Positions 56,172-64,000 of a stretch of 64,000 nucleotides of DNA are shown piece after piece (within the stretch, counting starts at the first letter, position 1; each line of letters starts with the position of its first letter). The notes under the pieces were generated by a model. It ran no database searches. It was not told the origin of the DNA and saw nothing but the letters and a program-made list of their open reading frames with translations. The position numbers and the translations under genes are program-made. Origin of the DNA: Actinokineospora xionganensis (lineage in GTDB: Bacteria > Actinomycetota > Actinomycetes > Mycobacteriales > Pseudonocardiaceae). Where the stretch lies: contig NZ_JABVED010000005.1 of assembly GCF_014323725.1 (NCBI RefSeq), forward strand, positions 124,001-188,000. Direction: 5' to 3'.

Positions 56172-57384
56172 TCAAGCCGCGTCCGCGAGCATCGCGGACA
56201 GCAGGTTGGCGGCGGCGTTGTGGTCACGCTCGTGAGTGACGCCGCACGCGGTACACGTCCAGGTACGGTCGGCGAGGGTCAGGCCACCGTGTCGCTGTCC
56301 ACACGTGGGGCTGGAGCAGGTTTTCGAACTCGGGAACCAGCGGTCGGCTTTCCATACCCGCGACCCGTACCATGCGGCTTTGTAGTCGAGTTGGCGAAAC
56401 GAACTCGCTCCAGCCTGCATCCGAGATCGCGCGTGCCAAGCGCCGGTTGCCGGTCATCCCCTTGATGTTGGGTGTTTCCACCGCGATGGCCGACTTGGTT
56501 CTCGCCAGCATTGTGGTGGTTTTGTGTATGAAGTCGCTGCGTCGGTTAACGACTCGCAGATGCACGCGGGCCACCTCGGCGCGTCGCTTGGCCCGGTTCG
56601 CGGAATCGCGTTGGGAGCGGGACAACGCCTTGTTCGCCGTTCGCAGCTTGCGTAGTGCCGCCTTGAGTGGTTTCGCCGATTGGATCTCGGTCACGGTGCC
56701 ATCGTCGTCGACGACGGTGGCGAATGTTCTCAGTCCGAGGTCGATCCCGCACGCGGGGCTACCGTGCGGGACGGCACGCCGCTTGTCGAGTTCGCAGCGG
56801 TCGACTTCGACTTGAAACGAGATCCACCAGCGCCCGGCTCGCTCCTTCACTGTCGCGCCCAGCACCCGAGCCGGGCTGGCCGAAAGCCGATCCACCAGCC
56901 AGGACATGTCCTCTCGAGCGGCAACTTTACCGACGCCGGGCAGTTGGGTGGTTCGTGCGTCGAGGGGTCTGGCTCGATCAGCGTCGTAGCGGAACCGGCC
57001 ACCGTGCTTGCGTTTGCGCCACGATGGAAACCCAACTTTGTGCCCTTTGCGTTTGCCGTCGCGGGAGTCGAAGAAGTTGCGGAACCCAGCCGCCCGCAAC
57101 CGGCACGCCTCCTTTGGCACCCGCGACCCCGTGAACCATGGGAATCGTTTGGGGTGCGCGGCGCGCCAAGCCGCCGCCAACGCAGGCGCGGTCCACGGAA
57201 CCGGCGTCAACTGGGCATCAGGCACACCGTAGCTCGTCTCGGCGTCGCGTTGGTCGAGTGCCGATTTCACCCGTTCCAGGGCGAAGTTCTCCACCAACCG
57301 CGACAATCCCGCGTGCTGCGCCAGCCGGGTCAGTTGTTCGTCTGTGGGAGCCAGTTCTACCCGGAATCCTTGTATTTTCATCAC
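56172..57384 (-). pseudogene. tnpB: TnpB nuclease gene, single frameshift
   Basis: An RNA-guided TnpB nuclease of an IS605/IS607-type element, split by one frameshift. The first frame gives about 330 residues of TnpB, including RuvC-I CGIDLGLRTF and RuvC-II AVETPNIKGM, up to SDAGWSEFV. The protein continues in the next frame from FRQLDYKAAWYG through zinc-ribbon cysteines SSPTCGQRHGG and TCTACGVTHERDHNAAAN (the third RuvC Asp). The switch coincides with the AAA run at 56397-56399, where one base is in excess. All catalytic residues survive, so the damage is recent or a slippage site. No transposase TnpA is nearby. The 200 bases upstream hold its left end but no gene. Confidence 0.87.
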
Positions 57385-57586
57385 TCAGCCCCCGGCGACT
57401 TGCGGCCATACGGGACGTCGCCGAATGACCGGCCTGCAGCGCGTGCGAGTGCGCAATGAGACGAACACGGCAGTTATCCCCCCAGATCACACCACGGTCG
57501 ATCATGACCGAGGTCCCGCAGCCACCATAGGGGCGCGCACCGACAAAATCGTGCAGTATGGGAGCGCCTGAGACCCATTGTTCCAG

Positions 57587-58360
57587 TCAGAGCCGACGGT
57601 TCTCCAATACTGGGATCGCCGCCCGCGTGGTGTCCACGAGTTCGGTGTCGATGTCGACGACCAGCACGTCCGGCTTGCCCTCCAGCGACGCGACGACGCG
57701 CCCGCGCGGGTCGGCGACGAGGCTGTGTCCGATCCCCAGCGGGGCCGTGCCGGTGACCGGGCCCGGGTCGGCCTGCCCGCAGGCGAGCACCCAGGACGTG
57801 CAGTCGAGTGCTCGTGCGCGCACGAGCAACTCCCACTGGTCGAGTTTGCCCTCGCCCGCCCCCCAGGAAGCACCGAGCAGGACCGCCTTGGCGCCGCGGT
57901 CGGCCAGTGCGCGGAACAGTTCGGGGAAGCGGACGTCGTAGCAGGTGGCGACGCCGAGGGTGATGCCGTCGACCTCGATCGTCACCGGGGCGTCGCCCGG
58001 CGCGACCGTGCGCGACTCGGCGAAGCCGAAGGCGTCGAACAGGTGGATCTTGTCGTAGCCGAGGTGCTGCCCGCGCCCGGTGACCAGCAGCGTGTTGCGC
58101 ACCCGCCCGTCCGGGTCCGGGGTGAACATCCCCGCCACGACCACCACGCCGTGCTCGCCGGCGATCGCCCGGACCGCCGTGGGCCACGGCCCGTCGAGCG
58201 GCTGCGCCACGGGCCCGAGGGGGACGCCGAAGCGCGACATCGTCGCCTCCGGGAACAGCACCACCGACGCGCCGTCGGCCTGGCGCACGCCTTCGCGGAC
58301 CAGAGCGAGGTTGGCCTCCGGGTCGGCTGTGGCGGAGATCTGGCAGAGGGCAACTCGCAC
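57587..58360 (-). CDS. Nitrilase-superfamily carbon-nitrogen hydrolase
   Basis: A 257-residue cytosolic amidase of the nitrilase superfamily. The catalytic Glu-Lys-Cys triad is visible: LFPEATMSRFG, GYDKIHLFDAFGF and VATCYDVRFPELF. The layout is nearest the NIT1/YafV-like omega-amidase and deaminated-glutathione amidase branch, which act in metabolite repair, but the substrate is not certain. The GTG start at 58360 is preceded by AAGGAG. Divergent from the solute-binding protein gene. Confidence 0.88.
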   Translation of the reverse strand: MRVALCQISATADPEANLALVREGVRQADGASVVLFPEATMSRFGVPLGPVAQPLDGPWPTAVRAIAGEHGVVVVAGMFTPDPDGRVRNTLLVTGRGQHLGYDKIHLFDAFGFAESRTVAPGDAPVTIEVDGITLGVATCYDVRFPELFRALADRGAKAVLLGASWGAGEGKLDQWELLVRARALDCTSWVLACGQADPGPVTGTAPLGIGHSLVADPRGRVVASLEGKPDVLVVDIDTELVDTTRAAIPVLENRRL

Positions 58361-58400
58361 AGTCGCTCCTTACGATTCGATCGACCACTACGCTGAGATC

Positions 58401-59852
58401 GTGCCGGTTCTGCGCGCGGTAGCCGCTGTCGTCCTGATGATTTCCCTGGCCGCCTGCACGGCCGAACCTACCCCGCCCGCCTCCGGTGATCCCGACGGTC
58501 GTTCGATGGTGATCGCCGCGGCCGTCGCGCCCGAGTCTCTGGACCCGGCGGGCGGGTATGCCCCGCTCGGCGCGGCGAAGATCTACGACGGACTCGTCGA
58601 GTACCAGCCCGGCGGCACGCTGCGTCCGGCGCTGGCCGCCGGTATGCCCGTTCCCGCCGCCGACGGCCGGTCCTGGACCGTCGCCCTGCGCGCCGACGTG
58701 AAGTTCCACGACGGCAGTGCGTTCGACCCCGACGATGTCGTGGCCACCTACCGGCGCGTCCTCGACGGTCCGCTGCGCTCGAAGTTCTGGATGCTCTCCG
58801 ACGTCCGGGCGATCGACGGGGGAACCGTGCGCTTCGAGCTGTCCCAGCCGTACCCGGCGTTCGCCTGCCTGCTCGTGCTGGGCGTCAAACCGGCCGCGGA
58901 GGGGACCAACGGCACCGGCCCATACCAGGTCACCGCCTGGGAGCCCGGCCGCAAGCTCGTCCTCAAAGCCCACTCCGCCTACTACCTCGGCCCGCCGAAG
59001 CTCAGCGAGATCACCGTCGAGTTCGTCGCCGACGACGAGACCCGCGCCCAACTGCTGCGCGACGGCAAACTCGACGGCGCCGTGCTGCCCGCGAGCCTGG
59101 CGTCGGGTTTCGGCACCACCTCCGGTCTCAGCGTCGTGGACCACGCCGCGGGCGACGTCCGGCTGATCTCCCTGCCCGACGGTCCCGTCACCGGCGACCC
59201 GGCGGTGCGCCGCGCGCTGAATCTGGTGGTCGACCGCCGCAAACTCGTCGAGGAGGCACTGGCGGGCAAGGGCGCGGCGACGTCGCTGCCGCTGCCCGCC
59301 GCGCTCGCCGAGTTCGCCGAGCCGGGCGCGCGCTTCGACCTTGACATCCCCCGCGCGAAGCAACTGCTGGACGCGGCCGGGTGGTCGGCCGCGGCGGACG
59401 ACGGTCCCCGCGCCAAGGCGGGTGTGCTCGCCGCCATCCCCGTCGGCTACCCCGCCGGTGATCTGACCGCGCGTGACCTCGTCGCAGGCTTTGCCCGCGC
59501 CGCCGCCATGATCGGCGTGCGGGTCACCGCCGAGCCGGTCGCGCGCGAGGCCCTCACCGGGGCCACCGCCGAACTGCGCGCCGTGGGGGACCCGTTCGAC
59601 CCGAGCCGGGCCCTGTCGTGGCTGGGCGACACGACGGCGCGCGCCGTCACCGACCCGGCCCAGCGCGCGGTGGCCTACCGGGCGCTCACCCGCGCCTACC
59701 TCGCCGCGCCGACCGCCGTGGTGCTCGCGGAGACCGGGCACAGCTACGTGATTCGCCAGAACTGGACCGGATACCGGGCCGTCGTCGACGGCCCGGGCAC
59801 AGACCACACGTGGGGGGCATGGTGGAACCTGCAGACCTGGGCACCTCGATGA
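58401..59852 (+). CDS. ABC transporter family 5 solute-binding lipoprotein
   Basis: A 483-residue exported lipoprotein of the peptide/nickel-binding SBP_bac_5 family. The signal peptide ends in the lipobox SLAACTAEP (Cys about residue 19). The domain shows AVAPESLDPAGGYAPL, VALRADVKFHDGSAFDPDDV, NGTGPYQVTAWEPGRKLVLK and AVRRALNLVVDRRKLVEEAL. No permease or ATPase gene is near, so it is an orphan receptor. GTG 58401 lies six bases after TACGCT (58389-58394), a leaderless layout. Its stop overlaps the next gene by four bases, so the two are translated together. Confidence 0.87.
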   Translation: MPVLRAVAAVVLMISLAACTAEPTPPASGDPDGRSMVIAAAVAPESLDPAGGYAPLGAAKIYDGLVEYQPGGTLRPALAAGMPVPAADGRSWTVALRADVKFHDGSAFDPDDVVATYRRVLDGPLRSKFWMLSDVRAIDGGTVRFELSQPYPAFACLLVLGVKPAAEGTNGTGPYQVTAWEPGRKLVLKAHSAYYLGPPKLSEITVEFVADDETRAQLLRDGKLDGAVLPASLASGFGTTSGLSVVDHAAGDVRLISLPDGPVTGDPAVRRALNLVVDRRKLVEEALAGKGAATSLPLPAALAEFAEPGARFDLDIPRAKQLLDAAGWSAAADDGPRAKAGVLAAIPVGYPAGDLTARDLVAGFARAAAMIGVRVTAEPVAREALTGATAELRAVGDPFDPSRALSWLGDTTARAVTDPAQRAVAYRALTRAYLAAPTAVVLAETGHSYVIRQNWTGYRAVVDGPGTDHTWGAWWNLQTWAPR

Positions 59853-61033
59853 TCGACCTGAACCTGGACTTGGACGCAGCGCGTGCCCTCACACCTGGTG
59901 CGGCGAACGGTGTGTTCCTCGACAGCGCCGGAGCATCCCTGGTCCCGCGTCCGATCGTCGAGGAGGTGATCGCTCATCTTCGCCGCGAGGAGGAGGTCGG
60001 CGGCTACCGCGCGGGCGCCGAACGCGGCGACGACCTCGAAGCGGGCTACGGCGTCTTCGCCGACCTGCTCGGCTGCGAGCCCGACGAGATCGCCTTCACC
60101 GACAGCTCCACCCGCTCCTACCTCGCCGCGTTCGACGCGCTGCCGCTCGAACCGGGCGACCGGCTGCTCGCCACCGAGGCCGAATACGGCGGCAACGCGA
60201 TCCCGCTGCTGCGTCGGGCCCAGCTCGCCGGGGCCACCGTCGAGCCGATCCCGTCCACGGCCGACGGCGAGGTCGATGTCGCCGCGCTGCGAGGGATGCT
60301 CGACGAGCGGGTCAAGTTCGTCTCGCTGGTGCACGTGCCGACCAACAACGGGCTGGTCAACCCGGTCGAAGCGGTCGTCGAGGCGGCGCACGAGGTGGGC
60401 GCGCTGGTGGCCCTTGACGCCTGCCAGTCGATCGGCCAGCTCCCGCTGTCGCTGCGCGGCATGGGCGTTGACATCATCAGCGGATCCGGTCGCAAGTGGC
60501 TGCGCGGCCCGCGCGGAAATGGGGTGCTCGCCGTGAGTCGGGCGGCCCGTGAGCGGCTGCGCCCCCGGCTGGTCGACCTGCACAGCGGGGAGTGGACGGG
60601 CGCCGCCGAATTCGAGCTGCGCGACGACGCCCGGGTCTTCGAGCTGTGGGAGTGCGGCGTCGCGGAGCGCCTCGGCTTCATCTCCGCCGCCCGCTACGCC
60701 CTCGACCTGGGCGTCGACGCCATCGCCGCCGAGGTCGCCGACCGGGCGGGCCGACTGCGTGCCGGGCTTGCCGAAATCCCCGGCGTCCAGCTTCGTGACC
60801 AGGGCAAACGCCAATGCGGCCTGGTCACTTTCACCGTCGAAGGGATGGCCGCGGCCGAGGTTCGAGACAAGCTGCGCGGTCAGGACATCACCGTCACGGT
60901 CAGCGGGCTGCCGTCCACCCGGTACGACATGACCCGGCGCGGTCTCAGCGAGATCGTCCGGGCCTCGCCGCACTACTTCATCTCCCCGGACCAGATCGAT
61001 ACAGCAGTCGAGGCGGTCGCCGCCCTGCGGTGA
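59849..61033 (+). CDS. Class V PLP-dependent aminotransferase-like enzyme
   Basis: A 394-residue fold-type I PLP enzyme, distinct from the one at 26.9 kb. It has FLDSAGASLVPRPIVEEVI, FTDSSTRSYLAAFDAL, VALDACQSIGQLPL (PLP Asp) and DIISGSGRKWLRGPRG with the Schiff-base Lys, ending in a C-terminal small domain. The pattern is that of isopenicillin-N-epimerase-like or cysteine-desulfurase-like enzymes; the substrate is unknown. ATG 59849 overlaps the stop of the solute-binding protein gene. It may act on what that receptor captures, but no proof is visible. Confidence 0.83.
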   Translation: MIDLNLDLDAARALTPGAANGVFLDSAGASLVPRPIVEEVIAHLRREEEVGGYRAGAERGDDLEAGYGVFADLLGCEPDEIAFTDSSTRSYLAAFDALPLEPGDRLLATEAEYGGNAIPLLRRAQLAGATVEPIPSTADGEVDVAALRGMLDERVKFVSLVHVPTNNGLVNPVEAVVEAAHEVGALVALDACQSIGQLPLSLRGMGVDIISGSGRKWLRGPRGNGVLAVSRAARERLRPRLVDLHSGEWTGAAEFELRDDARVFELWECGVAERLGFISAARYALDLGVDAIAAEVADRAGRLRAGLAEIPGVQLRDQGKRQCGLVTFTVEGMAAAEVRDKLRGQDITVTVSGLPSTRYDMTRRGLSEIVRASPHYFISPDQIDTAVEAVAALR

Positions 61034-61067
61034 CGGACGCGACGGTCACCCGGGGAGGGCGACGCCT

Positions 61068-61104
61068 TACTCTTGAGGGGTCCCAGCGCTGATGGAAGGA
61101 CCCC
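61068..61104 (+). promoter_or_regulatory. hisD promoter and inverted repeat at its start
   Basis: TACTCT at 61068-61073 is a -10 element. GGGGTCC (61077-61083) and GGACCCC (61098-61104) form an inverted repeat that ends on the base before the hisD ATG and includes the GGAAGGA ribosome binding site (61094-61100). As RNA it would hide the start; as DNA it could be an operator at the transcription start. Confidence 0.55.

Positions 61105-64000
<2,896 letters not shown>

Noticed and set aside
56070-57586. TnpB locus as a full IS605 element with TnpA
   Set aside because: No Y1 or serine transposase gene is present; flanking genes are intact lysE and an amidase.

Overview
The window is a high-GC actinobacterial chromosome segment. 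GTG and TTG starts are common, ATGA/GTGA overlaps link genes, and the division cluster has the actinobacterial order (no ftsA; ftsZ, pgeF, yggS, sepF, yggT, wag31). A SAM-IV riboswitch, an ileS T-box of the actinobacterial type and a biotin synthase helper gene (bsaP) agree with this. I infer a member of Pseudonocardiales, but no 16S gene is present to confirm it.

Region 1 (1-15 kb) is the peptidoglycan and cell division cluster: the 3' end of murE, then murF-mraY-murD-ftsW-murG-murC-ftsQ as one translationally coupled chain. A DinB/DUF664 gene sits between ftsQ and ftsZ, followed by ftsZ, pgeF, yggS, sepF, yggT and wag31. Region 2 (14.5-31 kb) is mixed housekeeping: a small zinc-knuckle membrane protein, an MFS exporter, a GNAT enzyme, T-box-controlled ileS, a class B-like PBP, a polytopic membrane protein, a divergent TetR/SRPBCC pair, a cation/proton antiporter, a SAM-IV-controlled class V PLP enzyme, lspA and an RluD-type pseudouridine synthase.

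Region 3 (30-41 kb) carries accessory proteins (an HTH plus low-complexity protein, a uridine-kinase-like protein without a P-loop, a secreted LVIVD-repeat protein). A 500-base gap follows, holding a TnpB zinc-knuckle relic, a strong hairpin, a 38-codon ORF with its own Shine-Dalgarno and a terminator. Then come dnaE, a metallo-hydrolase, a P450 and a degenerate repeat tract. Region 4 (41-51 kb) is cofactor synthesis: bioA, bioD, bioB-bsaP with a mycoredoxin-like gene, and nadA-nadB-nadC behind the repressor nrtR and its palindromic operator.

Region 5 (50.7-58.4 kb) is accessory: an NTF2-like gene with a perfect 23-bp palindrome in front, an internally deleted copy of a dual-specificity-type phosphatase beside the intact copy, a TetR regulator, a divergent P450, lysA convergent with a LysE exporter, a frameshifted TnpB element and a nitrilase-type amidase. 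Region 6 (58.4-64 kb) has an orphan solute-binding lipoprotein coupled to a second class V PLP enzyme, then hisD-hisC-hisB (hisB runs off the end).

Two layout habits recur. Many genes have a TAnnnT -10 element ending 5-7 nt before the start codon, which suggests leaderless mRNAs and was used here to choose several starts. Convergent neighbours often interlock at a 4-bp shared stop (CTAG, TTAG, TTAA). No rRNA, tRNA or CRISPR was seen.
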